A stretch of DNA of 64,000 nt from Streptomyces sp. NBC_00236 (GTDB taxonomy: Bacteria > Actinomycetota > Actinomycetes > Streptomycetales > Streptomycetaceae). The notes beneath the pieces are model-generated. The model ran no database searches and was not told the DNA's origin. It worked only from the letters and a program-made list of their open reading frames with translations. Location: NCBI RefSeq assembly GCF_036195045.1, contig NZ_CP108100.1, forward strand, positions 7,192,001 through 7,256,000. The letters run 5' to 3'. Below, in pieces: positions 33,688 to 42,476 of this stretch; the first letter of the stretch is position 1; every line of letters begins with the position of its first letter. Made by a program: the position numbers and the translations under genes.

Positions 33688-35696
33688 GCGGGGACCTCCA
33701 GAGGGTCGAGCTTGTTCGCTTTCCGGATCTCGTCGACGATACGGCCGATGATCTCCGTGATGCCGAAGTCCTTCGGGGTGAATACGGCGGCGACACCGGC
33801 CTTGATCAGGGCCTCGGCGTCGGCGGGGGGAATGATCCCGCCCGCGATCACCGGGATGTCGCCCGCTCCGGTGCGGCGCAGCCGGTTCAGTACGTCCGGC
33901 ACCAGCTCGGCGTGCGAGCCGGACAGGATCGACAGACCGACGCAGTGCACGTCCTCGGCGACGGCGGCCGAGACGATCTGTTCGGGCGTGAGGCGGATGC
34001 CCTGGTAGACGACCTCGAAACCGGCGTCACGGGCGCGCACCGCGATCTGCTCGGCGCCGTTGGAGTGCCCGTCCAGTCCGGGCTTGCCGACGAGCAGCCG
34101 CAGCCGGCCCGCTCCCAGGTCCTCGGCGGTCCGGGCGACCTTCTCGCGTACGAGAGCCAGCGGGGTGCCCGCCTCGGCCGTCACCGCGACCGGGGCGGAC
34201 GACACACCCGTGGGTGCGCGGAACTCGCCGAAGACGTCGCGCAGGGCCCAGGACCACTCGCCGGTGGTGACGCCCGCACGGGCGCACTCGACGGTCGCCT
34301 CCATCATGTTCTCGGTGCCCGCCGCGGCCTTCTTCAGCGCGGCCAGCGCCTCGGTGGCGCGCGGCTCGTCGCGGTTGTCGCGCCACTCGTGGAGCGCGGC
34401 GACGACCCTGGCCTCGTTCGCGGGGTCCACCGTCATGATCGCGGCGTCGAGGTCGGCGGTGAGCGGGTTCGGCTCGGTCGTCCCGTAGATGTTGACGCCG
34501 ACGATCTTCTCCTCGCCGCCCTCGATCCGGGCGCGCCGGGCGGCGTGCGAGGAGACCAGCTCGGACTTCAGGTAGCCGGACTCGACGGCCGCCATGGCGC
34601 CGCCCATCTGCTCGATCCGGTCCATCTCGGCGAGCGAGTCGGTGACCAGCTCGTCCACCTTGGCCTCGATGACGTGCGAACCGGCGAAGATGTCCTCGTA
34701 CTCCAGCAGATCGCTCTCGTGGGCGAGTACCTGCTGGATGCGCAGTGACCACTGCTGGTCCCAGGGCCGGGGAAGCCCCAGCGCCTCGTTCCAGGCGGGC
34801 AGCTGCACGGCGCGGGCGCGGGCGTCCTTGGAGAGGGTGACGGCCAGCATCTCCAGCACGATGCGCTGGACGTTGTTCTCCGGCTGCGCCTCGGTCAGGC
34901 CGAGCGAGTTGACCTGGACGCCGTAGCGGAAGCGGCGCTGCTTGGCGTTCGTGACGCCGTAGCGCTCGCGGGTGACCCGGTCCCAGATGCGGCCGAAGGC
35001 GCGCATCTTGCACATCTCCTCGATGAAGCGGACGCCCGCGTTCACGAAGAAGGAGATCCGGGCGACCACGTCGCCGAACTTCTCCTCGGGCACCTGTCCG
35101 GAGTCGCGGACCGCGTCGAGCACGGCGATCGCCGTCGACATGGCGTAGGCGATCTCCTGGACGGGGGTGGCCCCGGCCTCCTGCAGGTGGTAGCTGCAGA
35201 TGTTGATCGGGTTCCACTTCGGGATGCGGTTGACCGTGTACGTGATCATGTCGGTGGTCAGCCGCAGCGAGGGCCCGGGCGGGAAGACGTGCGTCCCGCG
35301 CGAGAGGTACTCCTTGACGATGTCGTTCTGTGTGGTGCCCTGGAGCTTGTCCGCATCGGCGCCCTGCTCCTCGGCCACGACCTGGTAGAGCGCCAGCAGC
35401 CACATCGCGGTGGCGTTGATCGTCATGGAGGTGTTCATCTGTTCCAGCGGGATGTCCTGGAACAGCCGGCGCATGTCACCGATGTGGGAGACGGGCACGC
35501 CGACCCGGCCCACCTCGCCGCGGGCGAGGATGTGGTCGGGGTCGTAGCCCGTCTGGGTCGGCAGGTCGAAGGCGACCGACAGACCGGTCTGGCCCTTGGC
35601 GAGGTTGCGCCGGTAGAGCTCGTTGGACGCCTCGGCGGTCGAGTGACCGGCGTACGTCCGCATGAGCCACGGGCGGTCCTTCTGACGGCCGCTCAT
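33684..35696 (-). CDS. ecm: Ethylmalonyl-CoA mutase (B12-dependent, MeaA type)
   Basis: The 670-residue protein fuses a methylmalonyl-CoA mutase-type TIM barrel (GLSVAFDLPTQTGYDPDH, MNTSMTINATAMWLLALY) to a C-terminal B12-binding domain with KPGLDGHSNGAEQIA, where DxHxxG ligates cobalt. This single-chain form with the ccr gene next door identifies ethylmalonyl-CoA mutase, which converts ethylmalonyl-CoA to methylsuccinyl-CoA. It lies one base after the ccr stop. Confidence 0.93.
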   Translation of the reverse strand: MSGRQKDRPWLMRTYAGHSTAEASNELYRRNLAKGQTGLSVAFDLPTQTGYDPDHILARGEVGRVGVPVSHIGDMRRLFQDIPLEQMNTSMTINATAMWLLALYQVVAEEQGADADKLQGTTQNDIVKEYLSRGTHVFPPGPSLRLTTDMITYTVNRIPKWNPINICSYHLQEAGATPVQEIAYAMSTAIAVLDAVRDSGQVPEEKFGDVVARISFFVNAGVRFIEEMCKMRAFGRIWDRVTRERYGVTNAKQRRFRYGVQVNSLGLTEAQPENNVQRIVLEMLAVTLSKDARARAVQLPAWNEALGLPRPWDQQWSLRIQQVLAHESDLLEYEDIFAGSHVIEAKVDELVTDSLAEMDRIEQMGGAMAAVESGYLKSELVSSHAARRARIEGGEEKIVGVNIYGTTEPNPLTADLDAAIMTVDPANEARVVAALHEWRDNRDEPRATEALAALKKAAAGTENMMEATVECARAGVTTGEWSWALRDVFGEFRAPTGVSSAPVAVTAEAGTPLALVREKVARTAEDLGAGRLRLLVGKPGLDGHSNGAEQIAVRARDAGFEVVYQGIRLTPEQIVSAAVAEDVHCVGLSILSGSHAELVPDVLNRLRRTGAGDIPVIAGGIIPPADAEALIKAGVAAVFTPKDFGITEIIGRIVDEIRKANKLDPLEVPA

Positions 35697-35697
35697 G

Positions 35698-37035
35698 TCA
35701 GATGTTCCTGAATCGGTTGATGGCGTCGATGTGCTGCTCGCGCAGCTCCCCGTCGCGCACGCCCAGGCCCTCGGTGGGCGCCAGCGCCAGGACGCCGACC
35801 TTGCCCTGGTGGAGGTTGCGGTGGACGTCGTACGCGGCCTGGCCGGTGTCCTCCAGGGAGTAGACCTTCGACAGCGTCGGGTGGATCTTCCCCTTGGCGA
35901 CCAGGCGGTTGGCCTCCCACGCCTCGCGGTAGTTGGCGAAGTGCGAGCCCACGATCTTCTTGAGCGACATCCACAGGTAGCGGTTGTCGTACTCGTGGTT
36001 GTAGCCCGAGGTCGAGGCGCAGGTGACGATCGTTCCGCCCTTGCGGGTCACGTAGACACTCGCGCCGAAGGTCTCGCGGCCCGGGTGCTCGAAGACGATG
36101 TCCACGTCCTCGCCGCCGGTCAGTTCACGGATGCGCTTGCCGAAGCGCTTCCACTCGCGCGGGTCCTGGTTGTGCTCGTCCTTCCAGAACTTGTAGCCCT
36201 CGGCGTTGCGGTCGATGATCGCCTCGGCGCCCATCTTCCGGCAGATCTCGGCCTTCTGGTCGCTGGAGACGACACAGATCGGGTTGGCGCCGCCGGCGAG
36301 GGCGAACTGCGTGGCGTAGGAGCCGAGTCCGCCGCTCGCGCCCCAGATGAGGACGTTGTCGCCCTGCTTCATGCCGGCGCCGTTACGGGAGACGAGCTGG
36401 CGGTACGCGGTGGAGTTGACCAGTCCGGGTGCCGCCGCCTCCTCCCAGCTGAGGTGGTCCGGCTTGGGCATCAGCTGGTTGGACTTGACGAGTGCGATCT
36501 CCGCCAGGCCGCCGAAGTTGGTCTCGAAGCCCCAGATGCGCTGCTCGGGGTCGAGCATCGTGTCGTTGTGGCCGTCCGAGGACTCCAGCTCGACCGAGAG
36601 GCAGTGTGCGACGACCTCGTCGCCGGGCTTCCAGGCGTTGACGCCGGGGCCGGTGCGCAGGACGACGCCGGCCAGGTCGGAGCCGATGACGTGGTAGGGC
36701 AGGTCGTGGCGCTTGCTGAGGTCGCTGAGCCTGCCGTACCGCTCCAGGAAGCCGAAGGTCGAGACGGGCTCGAAGATCGACGTCCAGACGGAGTTGTAGT
36801 TGACCGAGCTGGCCATGACCGCCACGAGGGCCTCGCCCGGACCGAGCTCGGGCACCGGGACGTCCTCGACGTGGAGGGACTTGCGCGGGTCCTTGTCGCG
36901 GCTGGCGACGCCGGCGAACATCTCGGCCTCGTCCTTGTGCACGGTCACCGCGCGGTACGACTCGGGGATGGACAGGGCCGCGAAGTCTGCGGCGCTGCTG
37001 TCCTGCGATTGGATCGCGTCCAGGATTTCCTTCAC
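35698..37035 (-). CDS. ccr: Crotonyl-CoA carboxylase/reductase
   Basis: The 445-residue medium-chain dehydrogenase-fold enzyme reductively carboxylates crotonyl-CoA with NADPH and CO2 to ethylmalonyl-CoA. The residues reported to bind CO2 in Kitasatospora Ccr are present at the same numbers: N81, F170, E171 and H365. The nucleotide-binding segment WGASGGLGSYATQFA is near residue 231. The start is GTG. It is the first gene of the five-gene ethylmalonyl-CoA operon and may also supply ethylmalonyl-CoA as a polyketide extender unit. Confidence 0.96.
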   Translation of the reverse strand: MKEILDAIQSQDSSAADFAALSIPESYRAVTVHKDEAEMFAGVASRDKDPRKSLHVEDVPVPELGPGEALVAVMASSVNYNSVWTSIFEPVSTFGFLERYGRLSDLSKRHDLPYHVIGSDLAGVVLRTGPGVNAWKPGDEVVAHCLSVELESSDGHNDTMLDPEQRIWGFETNFGGLAEIALVKSNQLMPKPDHLSWEEAAAPGLVNSTAYRQLVSRNGAGMKQGDNVLIWGASGGLGSYATQFALAGGANPICVVSSDQKAEICRKMGAEAIIDRNAEGYKFWKDEHNQDPREWKRFGKRIRELTGGEDVDIVFEHPGRETFGASVYVTRKGGTIVTCASTSGYNHEYDNRYLWMSLKKIVGSHFANYREAWEANRLVAKGKIHPTLSKVYSLEDTGQAAYDVHRNLHQGKVGVLALAPTEGLGVRDGELREQHIDAINRFRNI

Positions 37036-37267
37036 GGTGTGCCTCCGGCGGTGCGGCGTTTGAGGGAACGCTTGAGGGTCCTGCGGAGCAGGGGGAGCGG
37101 TGTTGCGTGGAGGTGTGCCGTCGGTTCGGCGGGTGGTGCTTCGGCTGTTTGCTCGGTGGAGCAGAAGGGTTTGCCTGTGACGCAGGCGTCCGGGCGCGCA
37201 GGCACGTGGCTTGCGGGGACAGCCGGCGTACGTGAGGTCTCAGCACGCCGGCCGCCCGGACGACTTC

Positions 37268-37312
37268 AACGTATGGCACTCCGTGACAGCTGGCAAGGCA
37301 CTGGGTGCCAGC
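37268..37312 (-). promoter_or_regulatory. Candidate ccr promoter with nested palindromes
   Basis: On the minus strand TTGCCA (37296-37291), a 17-bp spacer and TACGTT (37273-37268) resemble a housekeeping promoter. The -35 box overlaps a perfect inverted repeat, GCTGGCA-N10-TGCCAGC (37289-37312). Inside it is a second repeat, GGCAC-TGG-GTGCC (37297-37309). This leaves a leader of roughly 230 nt before the GTG. The rest of the 357-bp gap from 37036 to 37392 shows no open frame with codon bias. Confidence 0.5.
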
Positions 37313-37392
37313 AATTTCCCTCAATTGTCATCCGGGTGCCACGCATGAGCAACACGGCGGGCGATTTGCCGCCATCTGCCCCACGTGCGTGG

Positions 37393-38202
37393 TCAGGAGG
37401 CGGGGCGGTAGACGTACGGAGTCGTCGTGCCCAGTGCCGTGAACCCGAGGCGCTGGAGGATCGGGCGGCTGTCCTCGGTCGCGTCGACCTGGAGGTACCG
37501 GTAGCCGCGCTCGGCGGCGATCCGGGCCCGGAAGGCGATCAGCGCCCGGTAGACGCCCTTGCCGCGCCACGCCTCGACCGTGCCGCCGCCCCACAGCCCG
37601 GCGAAGCCCGTGCCCGGGTACAGCTCCATGCGGGCCGAACTCACCGGCTCGTCGCCCGCCATGGCCAGCACCCCCACGAAGTGGTCCGGGTCCTCCCTCA
37701 GCCGGGCCAGCACCTGATGCCGCAGCCGGGACCAGTCCGAGCCGAACGCCTGCTCATGAGCCCGGGCCATCAGGTCCACATCGGCCTCGTCACGCACCGT
37801 GCGCAGCCGGACGCCCTCCGGGAGCCGGACGGTCATGGGCTGGTCCGCCACCGGCGAGACGAGGAGGGTCTCCGGCTCGTCGGGTACGAAGCCGGCCGCC
37901 AGCAGCCGCGCCCCGAGGTCGGCCGGCCGGTCGTGGGCGTACAGCTTCCACTCGAACTCCCCGTAGCCGTGGGCCGTGCAGTGGGCCACCTGCGCGGCGA
38001 TCGCCGCGTCCGCCCCTGCGGCGTCCAGATCGGGCGACGACCAGACGACCCCGTTCCAGTCGTGGTCCGTGCCCACCTGGCGTACGACGCCGTCGGTGCG
38101 TTCGACGCGGACACCGGGGCCGTCCGGCCTGGCCCCCTCGCGCATCTCGCGGTCGAACACGGCCAGCAGTTCTTCACGGTGTGCAGTCGTTTGATCGTTC
38201 AT
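37393..38202 (-). CDS. GNAT-family N-acetyltransferase
   Basis: The 269-residue protein carries a C-terminal GNAT domain with the acetyl-CoA loop-like segment GTVEAWRGKGVYRALIAFRARIAAERGYRYLQVDAT near residue 205. The N-terminal half is a degenerate second GNAT-like domain. The ATG at 38202 is used in place of an upstream ATG eight codons earlier. The substrate is unknown; it interrupts the ethylmalonyl-CoA gene block between ccr and the TetR gene. Confidence 0.85.
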   Translation of the reverse strand: MNDQTTAHREELLAVFDREMREGARPDGPGVRVERTDGVVRQVGTDHDWNGVVWSSPDLDAAGADAAIAAQVAHCTAHGYGEFEWKLYAHDRPADLGARLLAAGFVPDEPETLLVSPVADQPMTVRLPEGVRLRTVRDEADVDLMARAHEQAFGSDWSRLRHQVLARLREDPDHFVGVLAMAGDEPVSSARMELYPGTGFAGLWGGGTVEAWRGKGVYRALIAFRARIAAERGYRYLQVDATEDSRPILQRLGFTALGTTTPYVYRPAS

Positions 38203-38258
38203 CCGCACACCACAGCACCGGGGCACTGCCGCGGCAACCGGGTTTCGGCGCGCCCCGG

Positions 38259-39074
38259 TCAGCGTTCCTTGAGGGCCTGCTGGATCGTGCGCATCACTTC
38301 GTCCAGCGGCGCGTCCGTCCGTGCCACGGCCACCAGCACCTCGCCCTCCGTGCTCACCGACGCGGCCGGAGGCTTCGCCGGCTCGGTGCCGGCGGTCCGG
38401 CCCGCGCCGATCCCCGTTCCGAACGTGTCGCGGACGATGGCGAACGCCAGGTCCAGCTGCGTCTCCACATCACCCTGGCCGTCCGCGCGCAGCCAGCGGC
38501 GCAGCACATGGTTGTGCGCGGTGACCACGGCGGACGCCGCGACCTCCGCCAGCAGCGGATCGTCGTTGCCCGCGTGGTGGTCGCGCTCGTCGAAGTGGCC
38601 CAGCAGATAGCGCGTGAACAGCCGCTCGTAGCGGGCCACCGAGGCGATCTCGGCCTGCCGCAGGGTGGGCACCTCGCGGGTCAGCTTGTACCGGGCCACG
38701 GAGACCGCGGGCTTCGCCGCGTACATCCGCATGACTTCCTTGATGCCGCGGCAGACCGTGTCGAGCGGGTGCTCGTGCGCGGGTGCGGCGTTCAGGACCG
38801 CCTCGGCCCGGACGAGCGTGTCGTCGTGATCCGGGAAGATGGCCTCTTCCTTGGACCGGAAGTGCCGGAAGAAGGTCCGCCGGGCGACGCCCGCCGCGCC
38901 CGCGATCTCGTCGACGGTCGTCGCCTCGTACCCCTTCGTGGCGAAGAGCTCCATCGCCGCCGCGGCCAGTTCACGGCGCATTTTGAGCCGTTGGGCGGCG
39001 GCACGGGTGCCTGCGGCACTCTCCGGGACGTCGGGCGCGGCGGACACACGGGGGGACCTGGCGGGCTGGGACAT
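38259..39074 (-). CDS. TetR-family transcription regulator
   Basis: The 271-residue protein has the TetR DNA-binding domain near residues 35-80, with ATKGYEATTVDEIAGAAGVARRTFFRHF. A large C-terminal ligand domain follows, with a Gly/Ala/Pro-rich insert near 225-240. An ATG at 39092 six codons upstream is an alternative start; neither has a clear Shine-Dalgarno. Lying between the ccr operon and a 3-hydroxybutyryl-CoA dehydrogenase gene on the same strand, it probably controls this acyl-CoA block. Confidence 0.88.
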   Translation of the reverse strand: MSQPARSPRVSAAPDVPESAAGTRAAAQRLKMRRELAAAAMELFATKGYEATTVDEIAGAAGVARRTFFRHFRSKEEAIFPDHDDTLVRAEAVLNAAPAHEHPLDTVCRGIKEVMRMYAAKPAVSVARYKLTREVPTLRQAEIASVARYERLFTRYLLGHFDERDHHAGNDDPLLAEVAASAVVTAHNHVLRRWLRADGQGDVETQLDLAFAIVRDTFGTGIGAGRTAGTEPAKPPAASVSTEGEVLVAVARTDAPLDEVMRTIQQALKER

Positions 39075-39086
39075 GGTGTGAACGTA

Positions 39087-39100
39087 CTGCATCGGTGCAG
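39087..39100 (-). promoter_or_regulatory. Candidate autoregulatory operator of the TetR gene
   Basis: CTGCA-TCGG-TGCAG is a perfect 5-bp inverted repeat 13 bp upstream of the chosen TetR start (overlapping the alternative ATG), where a repressor would block its own transcription or translation initiation. Confidence 0.4.
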
Positions 39101-39174
39101 GAGAGCGCGCCTGTGGGTGCGGGCCGCCCGAAGGGCCGAGCAGCCCGCCCCAGCGGGCGCCCGGCCCGGACGGC

Positions 39175-40956
39175 TCAGCGGCGGGCATATTCGCGGAAGC
39201 CGCGCCCCGTCTTGCGGCCGAGGCAGCCCGCGGCCACCAGATGCTCCAGGAGCGGCGCCGGGGCGAGGCCCGGATCGCGGAACTCGCTGTGCAGCACCTT
39301 CTCGATGGCGAGCGACACATCGAGCCCGACGACGTCCAGGAGCTCGAAGGGCCCCATCGGGTAGCCGCCGCCCAGCTTCATCGCGGCGTCGATGTCGTCG
39401 AGGGTCGCGTAGTGCTCCTCGACCATCTTGATCGCGTTGTTGAGGTACGGGAACAGCAGCGCGTTCACGATGAACCCGGCCCGGTCCCCGCAGTCCACCG
39501 GGTGCTTGCGCACCTTCCCGCAGACCTCGCGGACCGTGGCGTGCACATCGTCCGCGGTGAGGACCGTACGGACGACCTCGACCAGCTTCATCGCGGGCGC
39601 CGGGTTGAAGAAGTGCATCCCGATGACGTCCTCGGGCCGCGAGGTGGCCCGGGCGATCGAGACGACGGGCAGCGAGGACGTGGTGGTGGCGAGCACCGCG
39701 CCCGGCCGGCACACCTTGTCCAGCGTGGCGAACAGCTGCTGCTTGACCAGCAGGTCCTCGGCGACCGCCTCGACGGCGAGGTCGACCTCGGAGAAGGAGT
39801 CCAGCGACCCCGCCGCGGTGATCCGGGCGAGCGTCTCGTCCCGGGCCTCGGCCGTCAGCCGCCCCTTGGCGACCGAGCGCTCCAGCGACTTGGCGATCCG
39901 GACCTTGGCGACGTCCGCCTTCTCCTGGCTGCGCGCGGCGAGCACGACGCCGTACCCGGCCTTCGCGAAGACCTCCGCGATCCCCGACGCCATCGTCCCG
40001 GAGCCCGCGACGCCGACCGAACGCACCGCACGGCCCGCGCCCGCCCCGGCGTCCTCGGCCGGAGTCAGCGCGTCCGGCACGACGGTCTGGCTGCCCGGCT
40101 CCGCGTAGGTGTAGAAGCCGCGGCCCGCCTTGCGGCCGGTCAGCCCGGCCGCGCTCAGCTGGCCCAGGACGGGTGCCGGGGCGTGCAGCCGGTCGTGCGA
40201 GGCGGAGTACATGGCCTCCAGGACGGTGCGGGCGGTGTCGATGCCGATCAGGTCCAGCAGGGCGAGCGGGCCCATCGGCAGGCCGCAGCCCAGCTTCATC
40301 GCCGCGTCGATGTCCTCGCGGGAGGCGTAGTTCGCCTCGTACATCGCGGCGGCCTGGTTGAGGTAGCCGAACAGCAGGCCGTCGGCGACGAAGCCAGGCC
40401 GGTCACCGACCGCGACCGGCTCCTTGCCCAGTTCCCGGGCGAGAGCGGTGACGGCCTCCACGGCCGGCGGCGCGGTCAGCACCGAGGAGACCACCTCGAC
40501 CAGCTTCATCGCCGGCGCCGGATTGAAGAAGTGCAGGCCGAGGACCCGCTCCGGGTGCTGCGACTCCGCGGCGAGCCGGGTCACCGACAGGGCGTTGGTG
40601 CCGGTGGCGAGGATGGCGGTGGGGGAGACGATCGCGTCGAGCTCGCGGAAGACCTGCTGCTTGATCTCGTACGTCTCCGGCACGACCTCGATGACCAGAT
40701 CCGCCTCGGCCGCGGCCTGGAGGTCGGAGAAGGTACGGAACCGGGCGAGGGTGCCGCGCCGCTCCTCCTCCGTCATCCGCTCGCGCCGCACGGCGCGCGC
40801 GGTGGACGCTTCCAGGGAGGCGACGGCCCGCCGGGCGGTCGCGTCGTCGATGTCGATGCCGATGACCTCGCGGCCGGCGTGGGCCAGGACCTCGGCGATG
40901 CCGGTGCCCATGGTTCCGAGGCCGACGACGGCAATGGTGCTGAACGGGGTGTCCAT
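39175..40956 (-). CDS. Tandem-duplicated 3-hydroxyacyl-CoA (3-hydroxybutyryl-CoA) dehydrogenase
   Basis: The 593-residue protein consists of two complete 3-hydroxyacyl-CoA dehydrogenase units. The first (about 1-290) opens with VVGLGTMGTGIAEVLAHAG; the second (about 300-593) opens with VGVAGSGTMASGIAEVFAKAG. Both keep the catalytic HFFNPAPAMKLVEVV segment and a C-terminal helical domain with the GYPMGP or GLPMGP motif. Both halves therefore look active. It should reduce acetoacetyl-CoA to 3-hydroxybutyryl-CoA, the step feeding crotonyl-CoA to Ccr. The ATG at 40956 has GGAG at 8 nt. Confidence 0.92.
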   Translation of the reverse strand: MDTPFSTIAVVGLGTMGTGIAEVLAHAGREVIGIDIDDATARRAVASLEASTARAVRRERMTEEERRGTLARFRTFSDLQAAAEADLVIEVVPETYEIKQQVFRELDAIVSPTAILATGTNALSVTRLAAESQHPERVLGLHFFNPAPAMKLVEVVSSVLTAPPAVEAVTALARELGKEPVAVGDRPGFVADGLLFGYLNQAAAMYEANYASREDIDAAMKLGCGLPMGPLALLDLIGIDTARTVLEAMYSASHDRLHAPAPVLGQLSAAGLTGRKAGRGFYTYAEPGSQTVVPDALTPAEDAGAGAGRAVRSVGVAGSGTMASGIAEVFAKAGYGVVLAARSQEKADVAKVRIAKSLERSVAKGRLTAEARDETLARITAAGSLDSFSEVDLAVEAVAEDLLVKQQLFATLDKVCRPGAVLATTTSSLPVVSIARATSRPEDVIGMHFFNPAPAMKLVEVVRTVLTADDVHATVREVCGKVRKHPVDCGDRAGFIVNALLFPYLNNAIKMVEEHYATLDDIDAAMKLGGGYPMGPFELLDVVGLDVSLAIEKVLHSEFRDPGLAPAPLLEHLVAAGCLGRKTGRGFREYARR

Positions 40957-41213
40957 CACGGGACTCCAGGGATGAGTGACGACTGAGGGACGCACGCGGC
41001 GCGCGGCCGATGAGGGCCCGACCGGCGTGGGGCGTGCGGGAATTGCCTGTCGTGGTGCTCAGGTCCCCGGCGCGAACCGCACGCCGGGACCGGGAAGGGC
41101 GACGGACTCTGTCCCGGAGTCACGTCTCACAAGCTGCCGAACCGACAAACACTCCGGGTGGCTGCGTCACCAGGCCACCGGAGCCGGCGGGGGGAGTGTC
41201 CCGCTCACATGAG

Positions 41214-41230
41214 GTTAACCGGCGAGTAAC
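41214..41230. promoter_or_regulatory. Imperfect GTTA/TAAC palindrome in the HBDH-HEAT gap
   Basis: GTTAACCGGCGAGTAAC is symmetric at 12 of 17 positions, including the GTTA and TAAC ends, and is AT-rich for this gap. It resembles operators of TetR-type repressors of fatty-acid genes. The rest of the 361-bp gap (40957-41317) shows no open frame and no riboswitch I can recognise. Confidence 0.4.
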
Positions 41231-41317
41231 GAGCGCGCCAGTCCTCGGTTGTTGTGGCTCCCCTCACATCCGGCGCCGTCGTCGGCACGCTGCGTGTCCA
41301 CCGATAAGCTGACGGTC

Positions 41318-41890
41318 ATGGATGAGGAGTACCGGTCACTGACGCACCGGCTGGCGGACGAGGCAGGGGAGTCGGCGGACTACCGCAGACTGCTCGCCAC
41401 CGATGACGACGAGGAACTGGCCCAGGTGCTCATCGAGCGCGAACGCCCGCTCTGGGCGCGGGAGATCGCCGCCTACCGGCTCGGCTGCGGTGGTGACCGC
41501 CGTGCCTTCGAGACCCTGGTGCTGCTGCTCAACCACCGCGACCCGGAACGCTGCGTCGGCGCCGCCCACGCCCTGGCCCGCCTCGGCGACCCCCGCACGC
41601 CGCGCGCGGCCGCCGCCCTCGCCACCAACTCGCTGCGCACCGCCTACGCCCTGCACCCGGTCCGCCTGCTCGCCGAGCTGAAGGCCCCGGAGTCCGTGCC
41701 CGCCCTCATGAGCACCCTGTCCCGGCTGCTGGGGCCGGACGAGCCGCACTGGCGGGTGGCCCTCGCCTGCGTCGAGGGCCTCGGGCGGCTCGGCGACGTA
41801 CGGGCCCGCCCGGTCCTGGAGGCGGCCCTGCCGCACCCGCGTCTCGGCGGCGCGGCCGAGGCTGCGCTCAGCAGTCTGCCGGCGGGCTGA
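41318..41890 (+). CDS. HEAT-repeat protein
   Basis: The 190-residue all-helical protein contains three to four HEAT/PBS-lyase-like repeats: ERPLWAREIAAYRLG, DRRAFETLVLLLNHRDPERCVGAAHALARLGDP, SVPALMSTLSRLL and ACVEGLGRLGDVRARPVLEAAL. Such proteins act as scaffolds; no enzymatic residues are evident. Its 3' end overlaps the convergent GNAT gene by 23 bp. Confidence 0.8.
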   Translation: MDEEYRSLTHRLADEAGESADYRRLLATDDDEELAQVLIERERPLWAREIAAYRLGCGGDRRAFETLVLLLNHRDPERCVGAAHALARLGDPRTPRAAAALATNSLRTAYALHPVRLLAELKAPESVPALMSTLSRLLGPDEPHWRVALACVEGLGRLGDVRARPVLEAALPHPRLGGAAEAALSSLPAG

Positions 41891-42431
41891 GGGGGCGTAC
41901 GTAGCGCACCTCGGGCACCGCGACGCCGTCCACGTCGAAGGGCTCCTCGGCGCCGTCGGGGCGAAACCCCGCACGTTCGTAGAAGCGGCGGGCCGGCGCG
42001 TTCTCCTTCAGTACCCAGAGCGCGACATCGGGGTGGCCGGCCGCCGCGCCGCGGGTCAGCACCTCCGCCATCAGGGCCCGGCCCACACCGGTCCCGGTCT
42101 GCTCCGGCAGCACGTAGATCGCGTACACCTCACCGCGGGGGAGCCGCCTGCCGTCCTCGCGGTACGGCCCGTACGCCGCCCAGCCGACGACGCCGAGACC
42201 TGCCCGCTCGGCCACCACGTTGACGACGGCGCGGGCCTCCGTGAAGAAGCCCCGGCGGCGCTCCGCGTCCGCGGCGATGTCCATCGCGTCCAGATGCGCC
42301 TGCGGCATCAGGCCGGCGTAGGCGCTCTGCCAGCCCCGCACCCGGATCCTCGCGACGGCTTCGCAGTCGTCGATGGTCATGTCCCGGACCATCGGCCGGG
42401 AGGCGTGCGCGAGGACGGGACCGGTAGTCAT
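41868..42431 (-). CDS. GNAT-family N-acetyltransferase
   Basis: The 187-residue protein is a single GNAT domain. It has the conserved MTIDDCEAVARIRVRGWQSAYAGLMP opening near residue 18 and the acetyl-CoA loop VLPEQTGTGVGRALM near residue 105. The ARRFYERAGFRPDG segment closes the fold. The ATG at 42431 gives normal length. The substrate is unknown. It is convergent with, and overlaps, the HEAT-repeat gene. Confidence 0.9.
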   Translation of the reverse strand: MTTGPVLAHASRPMVRDMTIDDCEAVARIRVRGWQSAYAGLMPQAHLDAMDIAADAERRRGFFTEARAVVNVVAERAGLGVVGWAAYGPYREDGRRLPRGEVYAIYVLPEQTGTGVGRALMAEVLTRGAAAGHPDVALWVLKENAPARRFYERAGFRPDGAEEPFDVDGVAVPEVRYVRPLSPPADC

Positions 42432-42476
42432 CCGGCCATCCTCGGGCACGCCCCCGAACTGCGGCAACGTCCTTTT

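Noticed and set aside
40957..41317. Possible cobalamin or c-di-AMP riboswitch upstream of the dehydrogenase, considered because the mutase needs B12
   Set aside because: No B12-box-like or ydaO-like conserved sequence could be found on either strand.
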